This document shows, piece after piece, positions 40,460-51,252 of a stretch of DNA of 64,000 nt. The notes beneath the pieces were generated by a model, which was not told the DNA's origin, did no database searches, and saw only the letters and a program-made list of their open reading frames with translations. A program made the position numbers and the translations under genes. Source of the stretch: CADCTP01 sp963849885. GTDB taxonomy: Bacteria; Actinomycetota; Actinomycetes; Mycobacteriales; CADCTP01. The stretch covers positions 1 to 64,000 of the forward strand of contig CAWKIV010000009.1 in the NCBI GenBank assembly GCA_963849885.1, in the 5' to 3' direction. Each line of letters opens with the position of its first letter. Within the stretch, counting starts at the first letter, position 1.

Positions 40460-41071
40460 GTGCCGCCGACGACCGGGGAGTCGCTCACGGACGTCCGCGG
40501 TCCGGCCGACCGCGTCGTGACGATTCCCAACCTGCTGAGCGTGCTCCGGCTGCTCGGGGTCCCGCTCTTCCTCTGGCTGCTGCTCGGCCCCGAGGCCGAC
40601 ATCGCCGCGCTCGTCGTGCTCATGGCCGCCGGGCTGAGCGACTACTTCGACGGCAAGATCGCCCGCTGGCTCGGCCAGACCAGCAAGCTCGGCGTGCTGC
40701 TCGACCCGGCGGCCGACCGGCTCTACATCCTGGCCACGCTGTTCGCCTTCGTGGTCCGGGACATCATCCCGTGGTGGCTGGCCGCGCTGATCGTCGGCCG
40801 CGACCTGGTGCTGCTGCCGACGCTGCCGCTGCTGCGCCGGCACGGGTACGGGCCGCTGCAGGTGAGCTACCTCGGCAAGGCGGCCACCTTCAACCTGCTG
40901 TACGCCTTCCCGCTGCTGCTGATCGCCGCCAACGACTGGGCGGTGTCCGACGTGGCCCGGCCGGTCGCGTGGGCCTTCGTGGTCTGGGGCACCGCGCTCT
41001 ACCTCTTCTCCGGCGGCCTCTACCTGGCCCAGGTGGTCCAGCTCGTGCGCGCGGACCGGCGGGCCGGGTGA
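40460..41071 (+). CDS. pgsA: CDP-alcohol phosphatidyltransferase (PgsA-like)
   Basis: 203-residue membrane enzyme. The family motif is complete: DYFDGKIARWLG followed by GVLLDPAADRL, matching D-x2-DG-x2-AR-x8-G-x3-D-x3-D. About five membrane helices are seen. The substrate may be glycerol-3-phosphate or inositol phosphate; context next to DUF881 genes does not decide. GTG 40460 has GAGGAGG upstream. The stop overlaps the next GTG. Confidence 0.88.
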   Translation: MPPTTGESLTDVRGPADRVVTIPNLLSVLRLLGVPLFLWLLLGPEADIAALVVLMAAGLSDYFDGKIARWLGQTSKLGVLLDPAADRLYILATLFAFVVRDIIPWWLAALIVGRDLVLLPTLPLLRRHGYGPLQVSYLGKAATFNLLYAFPLLLIAANDWAVSDVARPVAWAFVVWGTALYLFSGGLYLAQVVQLVRADRRAG

Positions 41072-42510
41072 AGGGGGAGCACTCCGGGCGCGAGCGCGCC
41101 CGCAACCCGCTGGTGCAGCGGGCGCTGGTGCTGACCCGCGGCGGGCGTACCCGGCACCGTCCGCGACTCGGCGCCATGTCGACTTCGCTGCTTGACGAGT
41201 TGATGACGGATCACCTTGATCCGGGGTACGCGGCGGCGGCGGCCCGGCGCCGGGAGGCGGGCGGCGAGGCGCCGGCGGCCGCCCGGCCCCGGGCCCGGGC
41301 GGTGCTCGCCGTCGGGCTGCTGCTGGTCGGCTTCCTGCTCGCGATCGCGTACCGGGGGACGCTGCGGCAGGCGCCGGACTCCGAGCGGGCCCGGCAGGCG
41401 CTGGTCCGCGACGTCGAGTCCGGCTCCGCGCTGAGCGACTCGCTGCAGCGGCGGGCCGAGGCGCTGTCCGGCCAGCTGGTCCGGGAGCGGGACGCGGCGC
41501 TGGCCGCCAGCCGGACCGGCGACCAGGTGAGCACCGAGGTGCGCCGGCTGGAGGCGGCCGCGGCCCAGCTGGCCGTGCGCGGGCCGGGCGTCGAAGTCAT
41601 CGCCGGGGACGCCGGCTCCCGCGAGCAGCTCGACCCGTCGACCGGCCAGCGGGTGAGCGTGCCGGCCGAGGACAACGGCCGGCTGCGCGACCGCGACCTG
41701 CAGAGCCTGGTCAACGCGCTCTGGGCGGCCGGGGCCGAGGCGGTGGCGATCGACGGCGAGCGGCTCGCGCCGACCACCACGATCCGGGCCGCCGGGGAGG
41801 CGATCCTGGTCGACCTCCGCCCGGTGCAGAGCCCGTACACCATCGCCGCGGTGGGAAACCCGGGGACGCTGCTGCCGCGGTTCGCGGACAGCGAGGCGGC
41901 CCGGCGGTACCAGTCGTACACCGGGCTGTACGGCATCCAGTTCACGGTGCGGGAGGTCGACGAGCTGCTGCTGCGGGCGGCGACCGGGCCGGAGCTGCGG
42001 TACGCGGAGGCGGTGCCGTCGTCGGCGCCGAGCGGGTCGGCCCGCCCGTCGGGGTCGCCCGGTCCGTCGGGCGGTCCGTCAGCCCGGGTCGTCGCCCGGC
42101 TCGTCCGGGGCCGGGTCGCCGTCGCCCGGCCCGTCCGGAGCCGGGTCGTCACCCGGCCGCTCTCCTGGAGGTGGACCGTGATCGCGGCGGTGGCGCTGGT
42201 GGTCGGCGTGCTGCTCGGCCTGCTGGTGGAGCCGGTGGTGCCGCTGTGGCTGCAGCCCTACCTGCCGATCGCGGTGGTGGCGGCGCTGGACGCGGTCTTC
42301 GGCGGGATCCGGGCCCGGCTGGACGGGATCTTCGACTCGAAGGTGTTCGTCGTGTCCTTCGTGTCGAACGTGCTGGTGGCCGCGCTGATCGTGTTCCTCG
42401 GCGACAAGCTCGGGGTGGGCGGCCAGCTGTCCACCGGCGTGGTGGTCGTCCTCGGCATCCGGATCTTCGGCAACGCCGCCGCGATCCGCCGACACCTGCT
42501 GCGGGCATGA
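41068..42510 (+). CDS. DUF881 protein, reading through into DUF1290 (apparent frameshift fusion)
   Basis: As written, GTG 41068 opens a frame that contains a complete DUF881 protein (membrane helix AVLAVGLLLVGFLLAIAYRG, coiled coil, DUF881 fold to about residue 315) and then continues without a stop through the DUF1290 gene. Around 42083 the tail changes from Ser/Pro/Gly (GSPGPSGGPS) to Arg/Val. Deleting one C from CCC at 42083-42085 keeps the Ser/Pro/Gly tail and ends at TGA 42179, a GTGA overlap with DUF1290. So two separate genes are more likely than a true fusion. ATG 41176 is an alternative start. Confidence 0.8.
   Translation: MKGEHSGRERARNPLVQRALVLTRGGRTRHRPRLGAMSTSLLDELMTDHLDPGYAAAAARRREAGGEAPAAARPRARAVLAVGLLLVGFLLAIAYRGTLRQAPDSERARQALVRDVESGSALSDSLQRRAEALSGQLVRERDAALAASRTGDQVSTEVRRLEAAAAQLAVRGPGVEVIAGDAGSREQLDPSTGQRVSVPAEDNGRLRDRDLQSLVNALWAAGAEAVAIDGERLAPTTTIRAAGEAILVDLRPVQSPYTIAAVGNPGTLLPRFADSEAARRYQSYTGLYGIQFTVREVDELLLRAATGPELRYAEAVPSSAPSGSARPSGSPGPSGGPSARVVARLVRGRVAVARPVRSRVVTRPLSWRWTVIAAVALVVGVLLGLLVEPVVPLWLQPYLPIAVVAALDAVFGGIRARLDGIFDSKVFVVSFVSNVLVAALIVFLGDKLGVGGQLSTGVVVVLGIRIFGNAAAIRRHLLRA
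42178..42510 (+). CDS. sbp: Small basic protein Sbp (DUF1290)
   Basis: 110-residue integral membrane protein: VIAAVALVVGVLLGLLVEPV, YLPIAVVAALDAVFGGIRA, FVVSFVSNVLVAALIVFLGD and GIRIFGNAAAIRRHLLRA cover the whole family. GTG 42178 has GGAGGTG eight bases before it, so independent initiation is expected despite the open frame from DUF881. In other actinobacteria it sits between two DUF881 genes exactly as here. The function is not established. Confidence 0.88.
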   Translation: MIAAVALVVGVLLGLLVEPVVPLWLQPYLPIAVVAALDAVFGGIRARLDGIFDSKVFVVSFVSNVLVAALIVFLGDKLGVGGQLSTGVVVVLGIRIFGNAAAIRRHLLRA

Positions 42511-44337
42511 ACTCGTCGCCCCCGCCGCCCGAACCGGCTCGGCCTCAAGGCGAGGATGAGACCCGGGTGGGTCACGACGACCATGAGGTGAGCGGTCCGC
42601 TGCCTCCGGTACGCGCAGGCGGCCGGGACGGCGAGCCTGCCCGGCCGGCCCCGGACGACGGCGGTGAGAGCGGTCCGATCGGTGCCGCCGGCGGTCCGGT
42701 CGGGGGTCGTACGGCCGGTGCGGCGGCGGGCGGGTTGCCCGCGCCGCCGGCCGCGGCGGCCCGGCCCGGCGGCGAGCCGGACGGCGGGTCCCCCGAAGCG
42801 CCCAGCCGATCCACCGAGGCGGGCGGCGCGGAGAGCGACGCCGCAACGGCGGCGCGATCCGGCGACGCGGACACGCACGACGATCCCGGGAGCGCCTCCC
42901 CGGACGCGGCCGCCCGCGCCGGCGAGAACGACAGGGAGGCCGGCGGCGCGACCACCGGGGCCGGCGAGAACGGCAGCGAGGCAGGCGGGGCCGGCGGGTT
43001 CGGCGGCGGAGCGGGTGGTGCCGGCGACCGGACGGGGGGCTCGCCGGCGGAGGGTGCGGCCGAGGGCCGGGCAGCCGGTGGAGTAGCCGGTGCCGGTGAG
43101 CTGGCGGGCGGTCCGTCCGCGGCCGAGGGCTGGGCGGCTGGCGGTGCCGGTGGGCCGGCCGGGGTGCGCCGGCGGAGGCGCGGCCGAGGGCTGGGCGGCT
43201 GGCGGTGCCGGTGGGCCGGCGGGGGTGCGTCGGCGGAGGGCGCGGCCGAGGGCTGGGCGGCTGGCGGTGCCGGTGAGCCGGCGGGGAGTGAGCCGGCGGA
43301 GCGCGGCCGAGGGCTGGGCGGCTGGCGGTGCCGGTGAGCCGGCAGGGAGTGAGCCGGCGGAGGCGCAGGGCCGGGACAGCGGGCGACGGGGGCGGGACGC
43401 GGGCGACGGTGCCGACGGCGAGGAGCCGGAGGAGGGCGCGACCGCAGCGGCGGACAGCCGGAGCGACAAGGCGGCGGACAGCCGGAGCGACGAGGCGGCG
43501 GACAGCGGGAGCGACAAGGCGGCGGACAGCCGGAGCGACGAGGCGGCGGAGAGCAGGAGCGACAAGGCGGAGGAGAGCGGGAGCGACAAGGCGGAGGAGA
43601 GCGGGGCACGCCCGCCGCGCAAGGCGGCGCCCCGGCCGACCCGACGCCGCCGCCCCCGCATCAGCTCCGGTCTCCTCATCGGTTTGTTGATAGGACTCCT
43701 CGGCTTCGCTTTAGCGGTTCAGGTACGAAGCAATACGTCGACAAGCGGGCTTCCCTCCGCGCGCCAGGAGGACCTGGTCCGGATCCTGGACGAGCTGTCC
43801 TCCCGCGAGGAGCGGCTGCGCCGGCAGATCGCGGAGCTGGAGGCCGCCCGCACCCGGCTGTCCACCACCGGCGACCGCAGCAGCGCGGCCCTGGAGGAGG
43901 CGCGCAAGCGGTCCACCGCGCTCGGCGTGCTCGCCGGCACGCTGCCGGCCCAGGGCCCGGGCGTGGAGATGACGCTGACCGACCCGGAGCGCCGGCTGGC
44001 CGCGGAGGACCTGCTCGACACGGTCGAGGAGCTGCGCGCCGCCGGCGCCGAGGCGCTGCAGGTCGGCGGCGTCCGGATCGGCCTGGACTCCAGCTTCACC
44101 GCGGTGGACGGCGGCATCGCGGTCGACGGCGTGCCGCTGTCCGCGCCGTACACCATCCTGGCCATCGGCGACCCGCAGACGCTGGCCACGGCGATGGAGA
44201 TCCCCGGCGGGGTCGCGGACACGGTGCGCCGGGCCGGCGGCGAGGCGCGGATCGGGCAGCGGCCGCGGCTGGTCATCCGCGCGTTGCGGTCGCTGAAGGA
44301 GCCTCAGTATTCTCGGCCGGCCGACGGGGGCCGGTGA
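42507..44337 (+). CDS. Second DUF881 protein with long disordered leader (frame broken in repeats)
   Basis: ATG 42507 overlaps the DUF1290 stop and opens an acidic Gly/Pro/Ala leader (MNSSPPPPEPARPQGEDETR). The conserved part lies in another frame: membrane helix SGLLIGLLIGLLGFALAVQV at about 43665, coiled coil LDELSSREERLRRQIAELEA, then GPGVEMTLTDPERRL and LSAPYTILAIGDPQTLATAM. The frame changes within a repeat at 43122-43366 whose 61-62-base units should be 63 (21 codons). Read literally, the intact frame begins near 43090. Codons at 43680-43740 are unusually A/T-rich and include a rare TTA. Confidence 0.82.
43122..43366 (+). repeat. 61-62-bp tandem repeat in the DUF881 leader
   Basis: Four units start GCCGAGGGCTGGGCGGCTGG at 43122, 43183, 43245 and 43306. 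Differences are mostly in G-run length (one, two or three G after CGGA). The implied full unit is 63 bases encoding AEGWAAGGAGEPAGSEPAEGA. Confidence 0.85.
43450..43593 (+). repeat. Seven-residue repeat ADSRSDK
   Basis: Five 21-base units from 43450 (ADSRSDK, ADSRSDE, ADSGSDK, ADSRSDE, AESRSDK) followed by 24-base AEESGSDK units. They form a charged leader just before the membrane helix. Confidence 0.85.
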
Positions 44338-44386
44338 GCCGCCGGGCGGGCCGAGCACCGCGACACCAGCACCCCGAGAGGACGCC

Positions 44387-44773
44387 GTGAGCACCCCCGA
44401 GGACCTCAAGTACACGGCCGAGCACGAGTGGGTGCGCCCCGGCGACGGCACCACCGTGCGGGTCGGCATCACCGACTACGCGCAGGACGCGCTCGGCGAC
44501 ATCGTCTTCGTCTCCCTGCCGGCGGTCGGCGCCGAGGCGAGCGCGGGTGAGGCTTTCGGTGAGGTCGAGTCGACCAAGAGCGTCTCGGACGTGTACGCGC
44601 CGGTGGCCGGCACGGTCAGCGCCCGCAACGAGGCCCTGGAGGGGCAGCCGGAGCTGCTCAACTCCGACCCGTACGGGGAGGGCTGGCTGGTCGAGATCGA
44701 CGTGCCGGACCCGGCCGTGCTGGACGCGCTGCTGGACGCCGCCGGCTACCGGAAGCTGCTCGACGAGCACTGA
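44387..44773 (+). CDS. gcvH: Glycine cleavage system H protein
   Basis: 128 residues. The lipoyl lysine is in VESTKSVSDVYAPVAG, preceded by VGITDYAQDALGDIVFV. It shuttles the aminomethyl group between GcvP, GcvT and Lpd. GTG 44387 has GAGAGG six bases upstream. gcvT is not in the window; gcvP is 3.2 kb downstream. Confidence 0.97.
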   Translation: MSTPEDLKYTAEHEWVRPGDGTTVRVGITDYAQDALGDIVFVSLPAVGAEASAGEAFGEVESTKSVSDVYAPVAGTVSARNEALEGQPELLNSDPYGEGWLVEIDVPDPAVLDALLDAAGYRKLLDEH

Positions 44774-44820
44774 GCCCGACCGGCTTCCGACACGCCCGGA
44801 GGATGACCCTCCAGTGTCGG

Positions 44821-44850
44821 TTGACCCCCTCGGAAGCGGCTGACTAGGCT
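44821..44850 (+). promoter_or_regulatory. Promoter of garA
   Basis: TTGACC, an 18-base spacer and TAGGCT, about 60 bases before the garA start. Confidence 0.75.
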
Positions 44851-44908
44851 CGCTCGACCTGCACAGTTCACCCCTTCGAGCGCCTGACGGTGGGAGGCGA
44901 GCCCGACC

Positions 44909-45433
44909 GTGTTCTGCACCCGGTGCGGCCACGAGAACCCGGACGACGCGCGCTTCTGCGCGCAGTGCGGCGCACCGCTGTCCCGGGCGGAATACGCGGC
45001 GTCGCCCGACGCGACGTCGATCTTCCAGCCGGGCACCTTCGACGAGGGCGGGCTGCCGGAGGAGCCGGCGGACGAGCACGCGGGCGCGGTCGACGCGCTG
45101 CCGCCCGGCTCGGCGCTGCTGGTCGTCAAGCGCGGGCCCAACGCGGGCAGCCGCTTCCTGCTCGACCAGGACGTCACCACCGCCGGGCGGCACCCGGACA
45201 GCGACATCTTCCTCGACGACGTCACCGTCTCCCGCCGGCACGCGGAGTTCCGCCGGGAGGGCGGCGGCTTCGTCGTGCACGACGTCGGCAGCCTCAACGG
45301 GACGTACGTCAACCGGCAGCGCATCGACGTCGCCGCCCTGACCGGCGGGGACGAGGTGCAGGTCGGCAAGTTCCGGCTGCTCTACCTGGCCGGTGCCCGC
45401 ACGGGCGGTGAAGAGCAGGCCGCCGTACGGTGA
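44909..45433 (+). CDS. garA: FHA-domain protein GarA/OdhI type with zinc ribbon
   Basis: 174 residues. A zinc ribbon (FCTRCGHENPDDARFCAQCG) opens the protein, unlike the shorter mycobacterial GarA. A phosphorylatable segment ATSIFQPG follows, then the FHA domain (AGRHPDSDIFLDDVTVSRRH, SLNGTYVNR). Unphosphorylated GarA/OdhI inhibits 2-oxoglutarate dehydrogenase and steers glutamate metabolism; PknB/PknG phosphorylation relieves this. The start GTG 44909 has GGGAGG about eleven bases away. It is placed between gcvH and ftsR as in other actinobacteria. Confidence 0.92.
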   Translation: MFCTRCGHENPDDARFCAQCGAPLSRAEYAASPDATSIFQPGTFDEGGLPEEPADEHAGAVDALPPGSALLVVKRGPNAGSRFLLDQDVTTAGRHPDSDIFLDDVTVSRRHAEFRREGGGFVVHDVGSLNGTYVNRQRIDVAALTGGDEVQVGKFRLLYLAGARTGGEEQAAVR

Positions 45434-45503
45434 GCGTGCCCGAGCGCCCGCGGGGAGCGACGAGGGCCGGCCGGCCGGCTGCCGGGCCGGCCGGGGAGCG
45501 GGC

Positions 45504-46253
45504 ATGAGCGCGGCCGGGGCGCACGCCCGCGCCTCCCTGAGCATCGGGGAGGTGCTGGGCCAGCTGCGGCCGGAGTTCCCGGACATCACGATCTCGAAGA
45601 TCCGCTTCCTGGAGGCGGAGGGGCTGATCCACCCGGAGCGCACCCCGTCCGGCTACCGGAAGTTCTCCTCCGGCGACGTGGCCCGGCTCCGCTTCGTGCT
45701 GGCCGAGCAGCGCGACCACTACCTGCCGCTGCGGGTGATCAAGGAGCACCTGGACGCCATCGACCGCGGGCTGGAGCCGCCGGAGCGCGGGCCCGGCACG
45801 GCGACCCGGCGCGGGCCGCGCACGCTGTCGGTGGCCGAGGGGCTGCCCGGGCCGGAGGCGTTCCGGCCGGAGCCGGCGGAGGTCCGGCTGTCCCGCGACG
45901 AGCTGCTCGCCGAGGCCGGGCTGGAGCCGGAGCAGCTGGACCAGCTCGAGCAGTTCGGGCTGCTGGCCCGGCGCGGCAAGGGCGGCACGTACGACGGGGA
46001 CGCGCTCACCGTCGCCAGCTGCGTGGCCGAGATGGCGCGGTACGGGATCGAGGCCCGCCACCTCCGGGCCTACCGGACCGCCGCGGACCGGGAGATCGGC
46101 CTCTTCGAGCAGGTCGTCACCCCGCTGATGCGGCAGCGCAACCCGGAGGCCCGCGGGCGCGCCGAGGAGGCGGTGCGCGAGCTGGCCGCGCTGTCCGTCC
46201 GGCTGCACGCGACGCTGGTGAAGACCGGCCTCCGCGCCGAGCTCGGCGGCTGA
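45504..46253 (+). CDS. ftsR: MerR-family regulator FtsR
   Basis: 249 residues. The MerR winged helix is SIGEVLGQLRPEFPDITISK then IRFLEAEGLIHPERTPSGYR and FSSGDVARLRFVLAEQRDHY. A second helical domain follows. This family (Rv1828 / FtsR) lies directly after garA/odhI and activates ftsZ in Corynebacterium. ATG 45504 has GGGGAG before it. Confidence 0.92.
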   Translation: MSAAGAHARASLSIGEVLGQLRPEFPDITISKIRFLEAEGLIHPERTPSGYRKFSSGDVARLRFVLAEQRDHYLPLRVIKEHLDAIDRGLEPPERGPGTATRRGPRTLSVAEGLPGPEAFRPEPAEVRLSRDELLAEAGLEPEQLDQLEQFGLLARRGKGGTYDGDALTVASCVAEMARYGIEARHLRAYRTAADREIGLFEQVVTPLMRQRNPEARGRAEEAVRELAALSVRLHATLVKTGLRAELGG

Positions 46254-46331
46254 CCGGACCGCCGGTCCCGGCGGACGAACCGGTCGCAGCGGCACGGACC
46301 CCACCCTCCGGCGCGGTCGCCCCGCACCGTG

Positions 46332-46337
46332 TAGCGT
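46332..46337 (+). promoter_or_regulatory. Candidate -10 of the DUF151 gene
   Basis: TAGCGT 37 bases before the GTG start; the -35 is not clear. Confidence 0.4.
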
Positions 46338-46373
46338 CGATCGGGCAGGAGTGCTGTTGGGGAGGCGTCGGCG

Positions 46374-46841
46374 GTGAACGAGCTGCGTGTCGTGGGTGTC
46401 CGGGTGGAGCTGCCCGTGAACCAGCCGATCGTGCTGCTCAAGGAAGCCGACGGCGACCGCTACCTGCCGATCTGGATCGGGGCCGTCGAGGCCTCCGCGA
46501 TCGCCTTCGAGCAGCAGGGTGTCCGCCCGGCCCGGCCGCTCACCCACGACCTGCTCCGGGACGTGATCGGCGCGCTCGGCGCCCGGCTTGAGGCCGTGCA
46601 CATCACCGACCTGCGGGACGGCGTCTTCTACGCCGAGCTGGTCTTCGCCGGCGGCGCCCGGGTCAGCGCCCGGCCGTCGGACGCGATCGCGCTGGCGCTG
46701 CGGTCGGGCACCACGATCCTCGGCGAGGAGGCGGTGCTGGCCGAGGCGGGCATCTCCATCCCGGACGAGCAGGAGGACGAGGTGGAGAAGTTCCGGGAGT
46801 TCCTGGACACCATCTCCCCGGACGACTTCGCGGGGCAGTAG
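46374..46841 (+). CDS. DUF151 bifunctional nuclease family protein
   Basis: 155 residues: VNQPIVLLKEADGDRYLPIW, IGAVEASAIAFEQQGV, RPLTHDLLRDVIGAL and ARPSDAIALALRSGTTI are the DUF151 blocks. Plant members have nuclease activity; the bacterial role is not settled. GTG 46374 follows GGGGAGG. It lies between two MerR genes, as Rv1829 does in mycobacteria. Confidence 0.93.
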   Translation: MNELRVVGVRVELPVNQPIVLLKEADGDRYLPIWIGAVEASAIAFEQQGVRPARPLTHDLLRDVIGALGARLEAVHITDLRDGVFYAELVFAGGARVSARPSDAIALALRSGTTILGEEAVLAEAGISIPDEQEDEVEKFREFLDTISPDDFAGQ

Positions 46842-46883
46842 TCTCGCCCTCTGGTTGACGTCAGGACACGCCGGGGGAGGGCG

Positions 46884-46912
46884 TTGACCGGGACGGCCGG
46901 GCCGCCTAGCGT
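46884..46912 (+). promoter_or_regulatory. Promoter of the second MerR gene
   Basis: TTGACC, a 17-base spacer and TAGCGT, about 80 bases before GTG 46994. This is a near-consensus housekeeping promoter. Confidence 0.75.
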
Positions 46913-46993
46913 CCGAACTACCACCGTGCAACTTCCTCCGCGGCACGACTCCCTCCGGCGGCGGAGTGCCCGGGAGCGGCGAGGAGGACGTCC

Positions 46994-47572
46994 GTGAGCG
47001 ACCCCGGCGACACGACGCCGCGCCAGGAGCTGCTGTTCACCGACGGCCTCGACCCGGTGCCGGACGAGCTGATCGGCTACCGCGGGCCGACCGCGTGCCA
47101 CGCCGCCGGCATCACCTACCGGCAGCTGGACTACTGGGCCCGCACCGGGCTGGTGGTCCCGTCGGTGCGCTCCGCGGCCGGGTCGGGCACCCAGCGGCTC
47201 TACTCGTTCAAGGACATCCTCGTCCTCAAGGTGGTCAAGCGGCTGCTCGACACCGGCGTCTCGCTGCAGAACATCCGGGTCGCGGTCGAGCACCTGCGCG
47301 CCCGCGGCGTCCGCGACCTGGCCCGGATCACGCTGCTGTCCGACGGCACGACGGTGTACGAGTGCACGTCGGCCGAGGAGGTCGTCGACCTGCTGGCCGG
47401 CGGGCAGGGCGTCTTCGGCATCGCGGTCAGCGGGGCGCTCAAGGAGCTGCACGGGTCGCTGGCGACGCTGCCGTCCGAGCGGGCCGAGCCCGGGACGGAC
47501 GCCGCCGAGGCGGCGCCGGGGGAGTCCGACGAGCTGGGGCAGCGGCGCCGGCGCCGTACCGCGTCCGCTTAG
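46994..47572 (+). CDS. MerR-family regulator (Rv1830 type)
   Basis: 192 residues. The DNA-binding part is GYRGPTACHAAGITYRQLDY then WARTGLVVPSVRSAAGSGTQ and LYSFKDILVLKVVKRLLDTG. A second domain and an Arg-rich tail (RRRRRTAS) follow. GTG 46994 has GAGGAGG upstream. Position between the DUF151 gene and gcvP matches mycobacterial Rv1830. It might regulate cell growth or the adjacent glycine genes; this is not shown. Confidence 0.9.
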   Translation: MSDPGDTTPRQELLFTDGLDPVPDELIGYRGPTACHAAGITYRQLDYWARTGLVVPSVRSAAGSGTQRLYSFKDILVLKVVKRLLDTGVSLQNIRVAVEHLRARGVRDLARITLLSDGTTVYECTSAEEVVDLLAGGQGVFGIAVSGALKELHGSLATLPSERAEPGTDAAEAAPGESDELGQRRRRRTASA

Positions 47573-47580
47573 CTCCAAGT

Positions 47581-47614
47581 CGACTCGGCGCCAAAGCGCC
47601 GAAGCGTCGAGTCG
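47581..47614. terminator. Nested inverted repeat after merR
   Basis: Outer arms CGACTC/GAGTCG enclose an inner hairpin GGCGC-CAAA-GCGCC, starting nine bases after the stop codon. Confidence 0.55.
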
Positions 47615-47695
47615 CCCGGTCGGTATAGCGCTCGGCGTACGCGCCGGGCCGCGAGCCCGGCCGGCGCGGCGCGGGTGCCGGAGGCCGGCCGCTGG

Positions 47696-47701
47696 TAGCC
47701 T
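47696..47701 (+). promoter_or_regulatory. Candidate -10 for the riboswitch-gcvP transcript
   Basis: TAGCCT about 20 bases before the aptamer; no good -35 was found. Confidence 0.45.
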
Positions 47702-47720
47702 GGTCCGCGCTGCAGACCCC

Positions 47721-47822
47721 GTGCGAGAGAGTCCCCGGCAAGCCGGCCGGGGCGCCGAAGGGGCAACCTCCCCGGAACCTCTCAGGCGCACAGGACCGCT
47801 CGGGCGAGGCGACTCTGGACGG
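47721..47822 (+). ncRNA. Glycine riboswitch
   Basis: The conserved aptamer elements are in order: GAGAGAGTCCCC, GCCGAAGGGGCAA (47754-47766), CCTCTCAGGCGCACAGGACC (about 47778-47797) and GACTCTGGACGGG at the 3' side. One aptamer is clear. The next 60 bases (GGACAGAGGGGGAGCTGCC) may form the expression platform rather than a full second aptamer. Glycine riboswitches switch on gcvP when glycine is plentiful. Confidence 0.9.
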
Positions 47823-47933
47823 GTCCGGACAGAGGGGGAGCTGCCGGGCGAGGCTGTCCGGCGCCGACCAGTTTGCCCACCCGACCGCCCCGGTGCCCCC
47901 GCATCGACGGCCTCGCAGCCGAAGGACCGACGC

Positions 47934-50808
<2,875 letters not shown>

Positions 50809-50841
50809 GCGGGGGCGGGCGGGGCGGGGTCGGGTCAGGAC

Positions 50842-51036
50842 TCAGGCGACGTGGAGGACGCGGGGGCGGCGGGCGCCGATGCAGCGGCCGTCCGGGAGGA
50901 TCTCGCCGCAGTCCTCGAAGAGCACCACCCCGTTGCAGAGCAGGCTCCAGCCCTGCTCCGGGTGGCTGGCCACCACGTGGGCCGCGTCGCGGTCGGGCGC
51001 TTCCGCGGGCGGACACGCTGGGTAATGGGTGCACAT
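50842..51036 (-). CDS. DUF5999 small protein
   Basis: 64 residues: MCTHYPACPPAEAPDRDAA, then HPEQGWSLLCNGVVLFEDCG and LLPDG-type ending (ILPDGRCIGARRPRV). This is a small actinobacterial family of unknown function with conserved Cys/His residues. ATG 51036 is the usual start and has GGAG about nine bases upstream. The upstream 200 bases are A/T-richer, with a TAGATAGT segment at about 51090 and an inverted repeat at 51129. Confidence 0.85.
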   Translation of the reverse strand: MCTHYPACPPAEAPDRDAAHVVASHPEQGWSLLCNGVVLFEDCGEILPDGRCIGARRPRVLHVA

Positions 51037-51128
51037 GGTCGGATGCTCCGGTCGGTCCATCTCGTCCTGAGACCGTGTGGTCACAGTCACACTATCTATC
51101 AGAGGTTCTCGCCTCCGGGGTGATACGC

Positions 51129-51162
51129 GCAAGTTTGCCGGCAACGAACTGGTAAAACTTGC
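51129..51162. promoter_or_regulatory. Inverted repeat GCAAGTTT-N18-AAACTTGC
   Basis: A perfect 8-base inverted repeat between the DUF5999 and type III PKS genes, in an A/T-richer spacer upstream of DUF5999. A possible operator or hairpin. Confidence 0.45.
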
Positions 51163-51252
51163 AACGCAAACCCCCATGGTTACGTTCCGTCATCACTCCA
51201 GGCGTACGGCCGGTTGCGCTGGGTGCAGATCGGGGCAATCCCGGATCGACCG

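Noticed and set aside
40342..41071. Mobile-element attachment at tRNA-Pro
   Set aside because: No direct repeat of the tRNA 3' end, no integrase, and the flanks are standard housekeeping genes.
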